Shown here: piece after piece, positions 17,284-26,045 of the stretch
Layout of the letters: every line of letters starts with the position of its first letter
Position numbering within the stretch: the stretch's first letter is position 1
Assembly: GCA_021785515.1 (NCBI GenBank)
Contig: JAJYEX010000002.1
Span: 157,328-221,327, forward strand
Origin: Pseudomonadota bacterium
Lineage (GTDB): Bacteria; Pseudomonadota; Gammaproteobacteria; Acidiferrobacterales; UBA6901
Length of the DNA: 64,000 nucleotides
Reading direction: 5' to 3'
The notes under the pieces: model-generated
The model's database searches: none
Told to the model about the DNA's origin: nothing
The model's input: only the letters and a program-made list of their open reading frames with translations
Translations under genes and position numbers: made by a program

Positions 17284-18747
17284 ATGACCCAACTGCCGGA
17301 ATACGTGGATGGACTGCCCAATATCTGCGGCTCCGAAGGGGACGTCGAACGGGCTGTTGCCATGGCCCGCGACTCGGCGGTGTTTCTTGCCGACAGCCGC
17401 ATCGATTTCCGGCGGATCAAGAGCGCCTTCGCCAACGCCCTGCACATGCACCAGCCGCTGATCCCCGCCGGGGGGGGTGATCTCCATACGGCGGAGGTCA
17501 TCGGAAATCTCCAGTACATGATGGACCACCCGGGTATCGGGGACAATCATAACGCCCCCGTTTTTCTGTGGTGTTACAAGCGGATGGGTGAGTTCATTCC
17601 GCAACTCGTTCACGAGAGCAAGGAACCGCGCATCATGCTCGAATATTCGGGCACGCTGTTTCATGGTCTGCGCAAGATGGGAGCCCATGACGTCATTGAT
17701 TCGCTCACCACGATTACGCGCAATCCGGAATACCGGCGCTGCGTGGAATGGCTCGGCGCGCCCTGGGGGCATGCGGTGGCGCCCTCGACGCCGGTGCATG
17801 ATTATCGCCTGCACGTGAAGGCCTGGCAGCAGCACTTCGCGGCCATTTTCGGTCTAGAAGCCGTGGGGCGGGTACGGGGATTCTCGCCATCGGAAATGGC
17901 GCTGCCGAATCACCCTGACGTGGCCTATGAATTTGTCAGGACGTTGCGGGACTGCGGTTACGAATGGGTACTGGTGCAGGAGCATACTGTTGAGGAGCCT
18001 GCCGATGGAGCCAACCCGCATCGGCCTCATCTGCCGTACCGCCTTGTGTGCACCAACTCGCACGGCGAGACGGTGAGTATTCTTGCCATCATCAAGACCC
18101 AGGGGTCGGACACTAAACTGGTGGCCCAGATGCAGCCTTGTTACGAAGCCCGCAGCCTGGGCGTCGTGGAGCTGGGAGGGCAGACCGTACCGCCGCTGGT
18201 GACGCAGATTGCCGACGGCGAGAATGGCGGGGTCATGATGAACGAGTTTCCGCCGAAGTATCTGGATGTCATGCGCGAGGCAAGCGGGTCGGATACGCCG
18301 GCAATGAACGTTACCGAATATCTGGAGCATCTTTTTGCGCTCGGTGTATCGATCGAGGATCTGCCGGTGGTGCGGCCGCTTTTCCAGAGGCTGATCTGGG
18401 AACGGATGAAGCCCGGTGATGGGCCGGACAGGCTGCACCAGGTCATTGAGGAGATCAGACGGGAGGATCATCGTTTTCACATGGAGGGGGGCAGCTGGAC
18501 TAACAGTCGTTCCTGGGTGCGCGGGTATGAGGCGGTGTTGAAGCCGATGGAGGCGGTCAGCGCGCGATTTTACGATACTGTGATCCGGGCCGGTATTCCG
18601 CCCAGCGATGGGCGCTACCGCAATGCCCTGTTCTACCTGCTCTGCGCTGAAACCAGCTGCTACCGCTACTGGGGAGAGGGAATTTGGACCGACTATGGCC
18701 GCGAGCTGATCCGGAGGGCTGATGCCATTCTTGCCCACGATTTCTGA
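17284..18747 (+). CDS. second glycoside hydrolase family 57 protein
   Basis: The 487-residue protein is a second, longer GH57 member. It has HMHQP near residue 55, the putative nucleophile in GFSPSEMALP (Glu204) and the DGENGG motif near residue 312 in place of the acid/base site. It differs clearly from the first GH57 protein, so the pair is not a recent duplication. The activity is probably alpha-glucan hydrolysis or transfer. GH57 includes a branching-enzyme clade, but a GH13 branching enzyme follows directly, so debranching or glucanotransfer is more likely; this is inference. AAGGAG lies just before the ATG. Confidence 0.8.
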   Translation: MTQLPEYVDGLPNICGSEGDVERAVAMARDSAVFLADSRIDFRRIKSAFANALHMHQPLIPAGGGDLHTAEVIGNLQYMMDHPGIGDNHNAPVFLWCYKRMGEFIPQLVHESKEPRIMLEYSGTLFHGLRKMGAHDVIDSLTTITRNPEYRRCVEWLGAPWGHAVAPSTPVHDYRLHVKAWQQHFAAIFGLEAVGRVRGFSPSEMALPNHPDVAYEFVRTLRDCGYEWVLVQEHTVEEPADGANPHRPHLPYRLVCTNSHGETVSILAIIKTQGSDTKLVAQMQPCYEARSLGVVELGGQTVPPLVTQIADGENGGVMMNEFPPKYLDVMREASGSDTPAMNVTEYLEHLFALGVSIEDLPVVRPLFQRLIWERMKPGDGPDRLHQVIEEIRREDHRFHMEGGSWTNSRSWVRGYEAVLKPMEAVSARFYDTVIRAGIPPSDGRYRNALFYLLCAETSCYRYWGEGIWTDYGRELIRRADAILAHDF

Positions 18748-18774
18748 GGCCGCATGCCGGGGAGGAATTTCCGG

Positions 18775-20970
18775 ATGACACGAAGCAATCTTGATGCCGA
18801 AATCAGGCGTATCAGCGAAGCCCGTCATCACGACCCATTCTCTGTTCTCGGGCGACACCGCGAAAATGGCGGCGTGGTGGTCCGGGCCTTTCTTCCCCGT
18901 GCTGCCGAGGTACGCATATCCGAAGGTGGTCTGACCATGACCCGCCTGCCTGGGAGCGACCACTTCGAGTGGCGGGGCGACGGCCGGGATCTTCCGCAAC
19001 ACTACAGCCTGATATGGCGGGACCAGCAGCACCGCGAGCATATCGCGCGCGATCCCTACACCTTTGCGCCGCAACTGGCAGACTTTGACCTGCATCTTTT
19101 TGCCGAGGGACGGCATCGGCATGTATTCCGCTTTCTCGGGGCCAACGAGCACGAGGCGGATGGGGTTGCGGGCGTGCTATTTGCCGTCTGGGCACCGAAT
19201 GCCGAGCGCGTCAGCGTAGTTGGTGATTTCAATGACTGGGACGGACGCTGTCATCCGATGCGGGTTCGCGGCGGTAGCGGCGTGTGGGAGCTGTTCATTC
19301 CCGACCTTAAACCTGGGAACATCTACAAATACGAGATCCGCAACCGTCAGAGCAGCATGATTCTGCTCAAGGCTGATCCCTACGGCCAGCGCCATGAGCT
19401 GCGTCCCCATACCGGGTCCATCGTTACCGCCGGCAGCGTACACCAGTGGGGTGATCGCGAATGGATGGAGCGTCGCCGGCACCACGACTGGCAGCATGCG
19501 CCGATGTCCGTGTATGAGGTGCACCTCGGATCATGGCGACGCGGACAGGAAGGGGAGTTTCTAGGGTACCGCGAGGCGGCGCATCAGCTCGTGGAGTACG
19601 TCAAGGACATGGGCTTCACCCATATCGAGCTGTTGCCCATCACCGAGCATCCGTTCGACCTGTCCTGGGGATACCAGACGACCGGCTACTTCGCATCCAC
19701 CAGCCGCTTCGGGGAGCCGGACGACTTCCGTTACTTTGTGGATTATTGCCACCGCAATGGCGTCGGCGTTGTGCTCGATTGGGTGCCTGCCCACTTTCCG
19801 AAGGATGCGCATGGTCTGGCACGTTTTGACGGAACCCCCCTATACGAACACGCCGACCCGCGCCTTGGCGAACACATGGACTGGTCCACGCTCATTTTCA
19901 ACTATGGACGAAACGAGGTTAAGAGTTTCCTGACCTCCAGCGCCATCTACTGGCTGGAGGAAATGCACGTGGACGGTCTTCGGGTGGATGCCGTTGCCTC
20001 CATGCTCTACCTGGACTACTCGCGCAGGGAGGGGGAGTGGGTGCCCAACCAGTATGGAGGCCGGGAAAACCTGACAGCCATTGATTTTCTGCGCGAACTC
20101 AATGTGGCGGTGCACGAACAGTGTCCGGGCATCCTCATGATTGCCGAGGAGTCGACTTCCTGGCCGCAGGTCAGCCGGCCGACGTATGTAGGCGGGCTTG
20201 GCTTTGACATCAAGTGGAACATGGGCTGGATGAACGACACGCTAAGTTACATGCACCATGATCCCGTGCATCGCAAGTATCACCACGATCTGCTGACATT
20301 CAGCATGCTGTATGTGTTTACTGAAAACTTCATGCTGCCTTTCTCGCACGACGAGGTGGTCCACGGCAAGGGATCCATGCTGAACAAGATGCCCGGAGAC
20401 GAGTGGCAGCGCCACGCCAACCTGCGGGCGCTCTATGCCTACCAGTTTACCCACCCGGGCAAGAAGCTGCTTTTCATGGGGACGGAGTTTGGTCAGGGCA
20501 GGGAGTGGAACAGCGCCGGAGTGCTTGACTGGTACGTACTCCAGTACCCGCTGCACCAGGGCATGCAGCGGCTTGTCCGGGACCTCAATCATATGTATGT
20601 GACGGCACCGGCCCTGTTCCGCTATGAATTCGCCTGGCAGGGTTTCGAATGGATCGACTGCCACGATTCGGCGCAGTCGGTGCTCACCTTCCTGCGCAAG
20701 GGTGACGGCGATGATCTGCTGGTGGTCGCCGTCAATCTGACGCCGGTGCCGAGGGAGGGCTACCGTATCGGCGTGCCCCGCGGAGGCGGTTACCGGGAGA
20801 TTCTCAACACCGACTCTGTCTATTACGGTGGCAGCAACCTCGGCAATGGCACGAGTCCCATCACGGCGCAGGCATTTCCCTGGATGAACCGCCTGCATTC
20901 CATTGTGCTGACCCTCCCTCCGCTGGCGGTAGTTGTCCTGCGTTACGAGGGTGAGAAAGCAAGAGCATAG
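18775..20970 (+). CDS. glgB: 1,4-alpha-glucan branching enzyme
   Basis: The 731-residue GH13 enzyme makes alpha-1,6 branches in glycogen. After an N-terminal domain and a CBM48-like domain with [10 protein letters not shown] (about 148-157) comes the barrel. It contains DWVPAHFP, the nucleophile Asp405 in [10 protein letters not shown], the acid/base Glu458 in MIAEES and [13 protein letters not shown]. The two catalytic positions have the same numbers as in the E. coli enzyme. I chose ATG 18775 because GAGG lies 9 bases upstream; an ATG at 18754 precedes that site. It closes the glycogen block, 27 bases after the second GH57 gene. Confidence 0.95.
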   Translation: MTRSNLDAEIRRISEARHHDPFSVLGRHRENGGVVVRAFLPRAAEVRISEGGLTMTRLPGSDHFEWRGDGRDLPQHYSLIWRDQQHREHIARDPYTFAPQLADFDLHLFAEGRHRHVFRFLGANEHEADGVAGVLFAVWAPNAERVSVVGDFNDWDGRCHPMRVRGGSGVWELFIPDLKPGNIYKYEIRNRQSSMILLKADPYGQRHELRPHTGSIVTAGSVHQWGDREWMERRRHHDWQHAPMSVYEVHLGSWRRGQEGEFLGYREAAHQLVEYVKDMGFTHIELLPITEHPFDLSWGYQTTGYFASTSRFGEPDDFRYFVDYCHRNGVGVVLDWVPAHFPKDAHGLARFDGTPLYEHADPRLGEHMDWSTLIFNYGRNEVKSFLTSSAIYWLEEMHVDGLRVDAVASMLYLDYSRREGEWVPNQYGGRENLTAIDFLRELNVAVHEQCPGILMIAEESTSWPQVSRPTYVGGLGFDIKWNMGWMNDTLSYMHHDPVHRKYHHDLLTFSMLYVFTENFMLPFSHDEVVHGKGSMLNKMPGDEWQRHANLRALYAYQFTHPGKKLLFMGTEFGQGREWNSAGVLDWYVLQYPLHQGMQRLVRDLNHMYVTAPALFRYEFAWQGFEWIDCHDSAQSVLTFLRKGDGDDLLVVAVNLTPVPREGYRIGVPRGGGYREILNTDSVYYGGSNLGNGTSPITAQAFPWMNRLHSIVLTLPPLAVVVLRYEGEKARA

Positions 20971-21265
20971 GCGCGTACTGCAACCTCTGTTGGGGCTGCG
21001 GTCCCACGAGGCTCGGCGGTGAACTCTTGGGCTTTCGCCCGGCAGCGAAATTCAATGTCCTTCAAGGGCATGTCGCCATCCGTGCGGCACGCGAAATTGA
21101 ATTGGCGGACCGGTTGAGGGGCTTGTTGTGGCTGCGTTGGAATATCTCAACGACTTTAGGCCATCGGTATCATTCTGAATCCGGGCGCGTGCTGACGACA
21201 ATGATTCGCCTGCTCGGCGATTCCAATCCGACCAGAGATGCCTTGCACGATGCGCTCCGGGTGGC

Positions 21266-21409
21266 ATGGAGGATTCATTTGTAAAAAGTGCCCGTCTGCG
21301 GTCATGGCTGCAAAAGGAGAAGGCCTGGTGGCCGATGATCCGATGGACGCCAGGATGGGTGGTTACCCTGCCGGTTCTCCTGCTGCTGACATATCTCCGT
21401 GATTTCTGA
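21266..21409 (+). CDS. 47-residue putative single-pass membrane peptide
   Basis: The frame encodes MEDSFVKSARLRSWLQKEKA, then a Trp-rich segment and a hydrophobic stretch WVVTLPVLLLLTYL before RDF. An amphipathic basic part followed by one membrane segment resembles short inner-membrane proteins, but I cannot name a family. A GGAGG overlaps the start codon rather than preceding it, which weakens the call. Confidence 0.3.
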   Translation: MEDSFVKSARLRSWLQKEKAWWPMIRWTPGWVVTLPVLLLLTYLRDF

Positions 21410-21534
21410 CAGTCAACGGCTTACGGGGGGTGGCTGGGCACGGCTTCATGCCACGCATGAAGTTTTCTGCGTGCGCTGTTCAGCTCAGGCAACCTGGCGA
21501 CGGGTCGCGGCCGCCGGGATGCGGTTTCCGGAGA

Positions 21535-22146
21535 TCAACCGAGCTTTGCCACAACGTCGGCGAGCGAATAGGCCGGTTGCGCACGCTGCACGATGTCGTG
21601 ACCAGCCAGGCGGCTGATGTTGCTTGTGGAAAACATGCCTATAATCCGGTGCGTCTCGGTGGCCAGGTCGAATATCGCGACAAGCGCATGCTGGCGGTGG
21701 AGCTCGCACAGGGTCTCAGCGATGTCTCCGACCGTCGCCATATTGACCCGGTTGGCATCCAGCACCTGGATATCGCACTGGGGTGTCATGATCGATCCGA
21801 CCGTCAGTTTGGCGCGCGGCAGCCGCGTCTGCTGTGCGGCCTTGATCGGCCGTTCTCCGGCGATATCTGTGGCGGTGACCAGGCCGATGATTTCGTCGAT
21901 GTCATTGACCACGAAAAGTAGCCGGACACCCGCAGTCTTCATCTTGCGCAGCGCAGCGTCGATCGTGGTATCCGGTTCTGTCGTCACTGGTGTGATTGAT
22001 GCAAAGTCAGTCATTACCGTGGTGGCCGGACTGTCGAGCCTGATGACGGCAACACCCCGGCTGCGTCGGCCGAGCGTGGATTGCGGCCGCAGCGTAACGG
22101 CTGGCAGTACTGAGAATGAGGGCAGTACGGAGAAAGACGGTTGCAT
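21535..22146 (-). CDS. tandem CBS-domain protein
   Basis: The 203-residue protein has two CBS motifs. The first (about residues 45-95) starts with VMTDFASITPVTTEPDTTI and includes RLLFVVNDIDEIIGLVT. The second (about 115-185) starts with SIMTPQCDIQVLDANRV and ends in IIGMFSTSNISRLAG. CBS pairs bind adenine nucleotides and regulate partner proteins; as a stand-alone protein its partner is unknown. AAGGAGG precedes the ATG at 22146; a longer frame to 22239 has no such site. A short repeat, SFSVLPSFSVLP, follows the start. Confidence 0.85.
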   Translation of the reverse strand: MQPSFSVLPSFSVLPAVTLRPQSTLGRRSRGVAVIRLDSPATTVMTDFASITPVTTEPDTTIDAALRKMKTAGVRLLFVVNDIDEIIGLVTATDIAGERPIKAAQQTRLPRAKLTVGSIMTPQCDIQVLDANRVNMATVGDIAETLCELHRQHALVAIFDLATETHRIIGMFSTSNISRLAGHDIVQRAQPAYSLADVVAKLG

Positions 22147-22239
22147 CGCAGACCTCCTTGGTTCAGTGGGTTCCGCCATCGCCGCAGCCGACGGCAGTTG
22201 CATGGGCAGAGCAGGTGAATGGCTGTGACGCTCCCCCAA

Positions 22240-22650
22240 CTAAGCAAGCGCCGTGCCAGCCGCTGCGATAGCCGATGTCAGTCTTAATGTGCCGGCTTTT
22301 CGCGGAATCCGGCAACCGGTCTCGAGTCGTGCGGGGCGATGGTTCACTGCTGTATGCGCCGCTGCGGTGCGTCCGGTTTCACCGCCGCACCAGTTTGAGA
22401 CCGGGTTGGCGGTTGAACCGGCTGGGTGGCGCCGCGCCTGCGGGCTCTCTTCCGGAGGTCCGGGTCCGGGTCGAAAGGCCCCGCGCACCTGTCTGCGAAG
22501 TGGCTGGATCGGGATGCAAGGTCACGGGGCCGCGGACGGCCAGACCGGAGGGATTCCAACCGGTAATCCGGTGCATGCCGCAATGGATTTGCGTTATGAC
22601 AGCGGGCTCTCTACGCTGCGTTTCGATCTGTGTCGGGAAATGATTGTCGA
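22240..22650. other. no supported gene
   Basis: About 400 bases between divergent genes. Overlapping frames on both strands have no family and no good start. Confidence 0.35.
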
Positions 22651-23601
22651 ATGAATGAGCATTCCGTGGCTATTCTGGGCGTGACCGTGCCGGTATGGAT
22701 TCCGGTCACCCTCGCCGCAGCGGTATTCCAGGTCTGGCGCACGGCACTGCAGTCACGGCTGCATGCCGAACTGTCCGCCAGTGGCGCGAGCTACGTCCGG
22801 TACATCTATGCCCTGCCGGTGGATGTGCTGCTGCTGGGCGGCGCGTGGTGGTCGCTCGGGCGCACGCTGCCGCACCTGCCTGTGGAGCTTCTTCTGTTCT
22901 GCCTGTTGGGCGGGCTCGGACAAATCGCCGGCACCATTCTGCTGCTCACCGCCTTTCACCTGCGCAATTTCGTAGTGGGCACTGCCTATGCCAAGACCGA
23001 AGCGGCGCAGCTCGTGTTTATCTCGGTAGTGGTCTTTGGCATGCGTCTGCCACCCCTGGCGGTTGTCGGTATTCTCGTTGCGGTGGTCGGCGTGTTGTCG
23101 CTTTCCTTTGCCGGTCAGCGCTTGCATTGGGACGCTCTGATTCGTGCGTCCCTGCAGCCTGCGGCCCTGTGCGGTCTCGGTGCAGGGTTCGCCTTTGCGG
23201 TGACGGCGCTGGCGCTGCGGGCGGCGAGTCAGGTCCTGTCTGCGTCAAGCCCGGTTATGATCCGGGCACTGCTGGTTCTGCTAGTCACTAACACGCTTCA
23301 GACCGTGACCCAGGGCGCTTACATGGTGTGGCGGCAGCCCGAGCAGCTGCGTCGCAGCATGGCTGCCTGGCGTCGTGCCGCGCCGGTCGGAGCACTGTCA
23401 GCGCTGGGGTCATGGGGATGGTTTACGGGTTTCACGCTTACCCATCCGGCGCTTGTGCGCGGCCTTGGACAGATAGAGATCGTGTTTGCGTTTCTCTTCG
23501 GCCACCACTTTTTGAAGCAGCGGACGCGGTGGAGCGAGGTGCTGGCGGTCTTGGTTGTACTTGTGGGCGTGACGCTGATCGCTGTCGCCGATATACGTTG
23601 A
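22651..23601 (+). CDS. EamA/DMT-type inner-membrane permease
   Basis: The 316-residue protein has about ten hydrophobic segments in two halves. This is the layout of drug/metabolite transporters, and the C-terminal half ends in VLAVLVVLVGVTLIAVADIR. Substrates of this superfamily are mostly small metabolites or drugs, and none can be assigned. GGGA lies 13 bases before the ATG at 22651. Its 3' end faces the GlcG-like gene, with a GC-rich inverted repeat between them that could act as a bidirectional terminator. Confidence 0.75.
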   Translation: MNEHSVAILGVTVPVWIPVTLAAAVFQVWRTALQSRLHAELSASGASYVRYIYALPVDVLLLGGAWWSLGRTLPHLPVELLLFCLLGGLGQIAGTILLLTAFHLRNFVVGTAYAKTEAAQLVFISVVVFGMRLPPLAVVGILVAVVGVLSLSFAGQRLHWDALIRASLQPAALCGLGAGFAFAVTALALRAASQVLSASSPVMIRALLVLLVTNTLQTVTQGAYMVWRQPEQLRRSMAAWRRAAPVGALSALGSWGWFTGFTLTHPALVRGLGQIEIVFAFLFGHHFLKQRTRWSEVLAVLVVLVGVTLIAVADIR

Positions 23602-23636
23602 CAGGACCGGGCCGCGGTGCCCGACAGCGGGTCCGG

Positions 23637-24146
23637 TCACATTCCCGACATTTCAATATCGGTGCGGACGGCGTCGAGTCCGGCCTGTGCGCATTGCTCG
23701 TCAGTCACGCCTGAAGGTGATCCGCTGACCCCGATACCGCCAATGATCGAACCGGCTGCCGTGATTGGCAGGCCACCGGCACTGATGATTATTCCGGGTT
23801 CTTTGGGTACGGAATAGCGGTCCGGAAAGCGGTGTTCAAGCCGGGATGTCGGGGTATCGAACGTCATCGCGGTATAGGCTTTGTCGCGGCTAACCACCAG
23901 CGACAGATTCATCGCCAGGGTGTCACGCAGCACCACTTGCGGGTGACCGCTGCGATCCACCACAGTTACGGTCACGTTTACACCCGCTTTGCGACAGGCC
24001 GTTATTGCCGCCTGGGCCATGCGCAGGGCCGTGTCCATGGACAGCCGGGGCAGATTGAACAGAACCCGGGGCGCGGAGCTTTGCGCCATGGTCGGGCCCG
24101 CGGTCAGCATCAGCAGGGACAGCACGAGAAGCTTCAAGCATTTCAT
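23637..24146 (-). CDS. exported GlcG/HbpS-like protein (DUF336)
   Basis: The 169-residue protein has a signal peptide to about TMAQ (residue 22). A GlcG/HbpS-type domain follows: LRMAQAAITACRKAG, VTVVDRSGHPQVVLRDT, the DKAYTAMTF segment and GGLPI...GGIGVSGSP. Family members bind heme or cobalamin-like ligands or act with glycolate genes; the ligand here is unknown. GGAGGAG precedes the ATG at 24146. It is divergent from a MarR regulator, so its expression may be controlled by that protein. Confidence 0.8.
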   Translation of the reverse strand: MKCLKLLVLSLLMLTAGPTMAQSSAPRVLFNLPRLSMDTALRMAQAAITACRKAGVNVTVTVVDRSGHPQVVLRDTLAMNLSLVVSRDKAYTAMTFDTPTSRLEHRFPDRYSVPKEPGIIISAGGLPITAAGSIIGGIGVSGSPSGVTDEQCAQAGLDAVRTDIEMSGM

Positions 24147-24426
24147 GGTGTTCTCCTCCAGGAAAAATCCGGACAGCCGAGTTGGGTTCCCGTGATGGCG
24201 TCCCGCCGTCGATGACCGTGACCCCAAGTAGCCGGCCGTGGTGAACTGCCGGCGACCAGCTTACTGGAACAGTAACGGAACCGTCTAAAGGCCGGATCCG
24301 GAGCCTCCGGTAATGATTGAATGACTTAGGGGTTTTTCTAAATACCCATATCAGTACTAATGGATATAAGTGGGCAGAAATAGGCGGTGCTTCAGCTGGC
24401 GATCTGGGGATCCTAAGCGGAAGATA

Positions 24427-24455
24427 GTTTGATGTATAATTGTCATACTTCAAAC
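24427..24455 (+). promoter_or_regulatory. probable MarR operator overlapping a -10 box
   Basis: GTTTGATGTAT (24427-24437) and ATACTTCAAAC (24445-24455) form an inverted repeat with one mismatch and a 7-base spacer. A perfect TATAAT (24435-24440) lies inside it. This fits autorepression of the MarR gene 18 bases downstream. Confidence 0.65.
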
Positions 24456-24473
24456 AATATCGGGTGACAGAGC

Positions 24474-24971
24474 ATGGGCGGGCGATCGGTCAAGACGACG
24501 GCGAAGGCCGGCGTGGATACGGGATCAAAGCGTGAAGGGCAGGAACCATTCATCGGCGTTCTGCGGGCGCTGGCCGAGGCGTATCACGCGTTCCATGGCT
24601 ATTCTGCGACGCACGTGCGTCTGATGAACCTGACGCCGGCGCAATTCGATATCATCGCGACGCTGGGCAATACATCCGGACTGCCATTCAATCAGCTTGC
24701 CAAAAGGACCTTGATCACCAAGGGCACCCTGACTGGCATCATAGACCGTCTGGAGGCGAAGGGCCTGGTGCGCCGCGAAGTGCTTGCCGGCGATCGCCGC
24801 AGTTTTCGGGCGGTACTGACTGCGTCCGGGGAAGCGCTGTTCGTGAAGGTTTTCCCCCAGCATATTGCCTATCTCAGACGGGCGTTTGCCGATGCCCGGC
24901 CCGGGGAGCTGGAGCAAATGGCGGGCCTGTTGCGTGCCCTTCAGCAGCGGTTCCGCGAAGCCACCAGATAA
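24474..24971 (+). CDS. MarR-family transcriptional regulator
   Basis: The 165-residue protein has an N-terminal helix region and a winged helix with typical MarR features: LTPAQFDIIATLGN, the recognition region FNQLAKRTLITKGTLTGIID and the wing GLVRREVLAGDRRSFRA. It should bind a palindrome as a dimer and release it on ligand binding or cysteine oxidation; however, it contains no cysteine, so a ligand is likelier. The first 25 residues are polar and may be disordered. The palindrome directly upstream and a repeat of its half-site before the next gene suggest that it controls itself and the CDGSH-YceI operon. Confidence 0.85.
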   Translation: MGGRSVKTTAKAGVDTGSKREGQEPFIGVLRALAEAYHAFHGYSATHVRLMNLTPAQFDIIATLGNTSGLPFNQLAKRTLITKGTLTGIIDRLEAKGLVRREVLAGDRRSFRAVLTASGEALFVKVFPQHIAYLRRAFADARPGELEQMAGLLRALQQRFREATR

Positions 24972-24980
24972 AACTAGTAC

Positions 24981-25036
24981 AGATAGTTTGCATTAAGACT
25001 TTTTGTGTGCTTAAATAGTTCGTGTTGAAACTATCT
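24981..25036 (+). promoter_or_regulatory. repeated half-sites of the MarR operator before the CDGSH gene
   Basis: AGATAGTTTG (24981-24990) is identical to the bases at 24422-24431 that form the left arm of the MarR operator. An inverted copy, AAACTATCT, lies at 25028-25036. They sit 40-95 bases before the CDGSH start. Confidence 0.55.
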
Positions 25037-25075
25037 ATTCACGAATTAACAGACCTGACAGTGAAGGAGGTAAAC

Positions 25076-25303
25076 ATGAGTACCGGACCACATCTGCTGG
25101 ATCTCGAGCCTGGCAATTATTATTTTTGCGCCTGCGGGCGTTCGCGCAATCTGCCCTACTGCGACGGTTCGCACCAGGGCAGCGCGGTGCAGCCGTTTGT
25201 TGTTGCGGTGTCCGAGCCGCAGAACGTTGCCATCTGCGCCTGCGGCCGGTCGGCGACGCGGCCATACTGCGACGGAAGTCATAAAGCCGACGCTGGTCAC
25301 TAA
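25076..25303 (+). CDS. tandem CDGSH iron-sulfur protein
   Basis: The 75-residue protein consists of two CDGSH motifs: Cys18, Cys20, Cys29 and His33, then Cys54, Cys56, Cys65 and His69. Each should bind a [2Fe-2S] cluster by three cysteines and one histidine. Both motifs read CACGRS...PYCDGSH. Such double-motif proteins occur in bacteria and archaea; roles in electron transfer or iron and redox homeostasis are proposed but not settled. GAAGGAGG precedes the ATG. The gene follows marR and precedes yceI by 34 bases. Confidence 0.88.
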   Translation: MSTGPHLLDLEPGNYYFCACGRSRNLPYCDGSHQGSAVQPFVVAVSEPQNVAICACGRSATRPYCDGSHKADAGH

Positions 25304-25337
25304 CCACGATGTTCGTCGTTATATTAGGAGGTGTGTC

Positions 25338-25982
25338 ATGTTGCACTACAGGTTTTCCGCTTTAATGAAGACAGCGGTTCTTTGTCTGGGTCTCGCGCTG
25401 GTCGTTGCGCCGGGCGCGGAAGCCGCAGCCTACCATACGGCAAATGGCAGTCCGGCTGGCAGTTATCGGATCGACCCCGATCACTCGCTCGCCTGGTTCA
25501 CAATTGGCCACGCCGGGGTAGCCGTGGTGGTGGGGCGTTTTAACAGAATGACGGGCACCTATACCGTCGATCCTGCCGATGCTGCCAAAGATCACGCGTC
25601 CATCCGCATTGAGGCGTCGAGCCTGGACACCAATCTGGCGGCACGAAACCATGATCTGGAGGGCCCGGATTTTTTTAACGTCAGGGAATTTCCGACGATA
25701 GACTTCTCGAGCACGCGCTTCCGGCCGACCGGCCCGAAAACCGGTCTGCTCTATGGGAAGCTGACCCTGCGCGGGGTTACCCACCCGGTGGTCTTCCGGG
25801 TGCGGGAAATCGGTGCCGGACCGGTCATGGCGCTGCCCAAGCCCTGGGGAGGCTATCTCTCCGGGTATGAAGCCACGACCACGATCCGCCGCAGCCATTT
25901 CGGCATGAGTGCCTACGCGGGGATGATCGGCGATGTGGTGCGGCTGCACGTGAATATCGAGGGTGTTCGCACCTCAAAATAG
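25338..25982 (+). CDS. YceI-family periplasmic lipid-binding protein
   Basis: The 214-residue protein has a signal peptide to about AEAAA (residue 31) and a YceI lipocalin-like beta barrel: YRIDPDHSLAWFTIGH, GRFNRMTGTYTVDP and FPTIDFSSTRF, ending in GDVVRLHVNIEGVR. Known YceI proteins bind polyisoprenoid or quinone-like lipids in the periplasm. AGGAGG lies just before the ATG. It sits between the CDGSH protein and a polytopic membrane protein on the same strand, so a redox-linked or quinone-related role is possible; that is inference. Confidence 0.88.
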   Translation: MLHYRFSALMKTAVLCLGLALVVAPGAEAAAYHTANGSPAGSYRIDPDHSLAWFTIGHAGVAVVVGRFNRMTGTYTVDPADAAKDHASIRIEASSLDTNLAARNHDLEGPDFFNVREFPTIDFSSTRFRPTGPKTGLLYGKLTLRGVTHPVVFRVREIGAGPVMALPKPWGGYLSGYEATTTIRRSHFGMSAYAGMIGDVVRLHVNIEGVRTSK

Positions 25983-25990
25983 TTCAGCCG

Positions 25991-26026
25991 GTGCCGGGTA
26001 CTGCCTGACAGGGTGGTGCCCGGCAC
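25991..26026 (+). promoter_or_regulatory. stem-loop between yceI and the membrane protein gene
   Basis: GTGCCGGG (25991-25998) and CCCGGCAC (26019-26026) form a perfect 8-base stem with a 20-base loop. There is no T-run. It could act as an RNA-stability or attenuation element in the operon. Confidence 0.4.
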
Positions 26027-26045
26027 GCTGTTCCGGGAGACGGTC

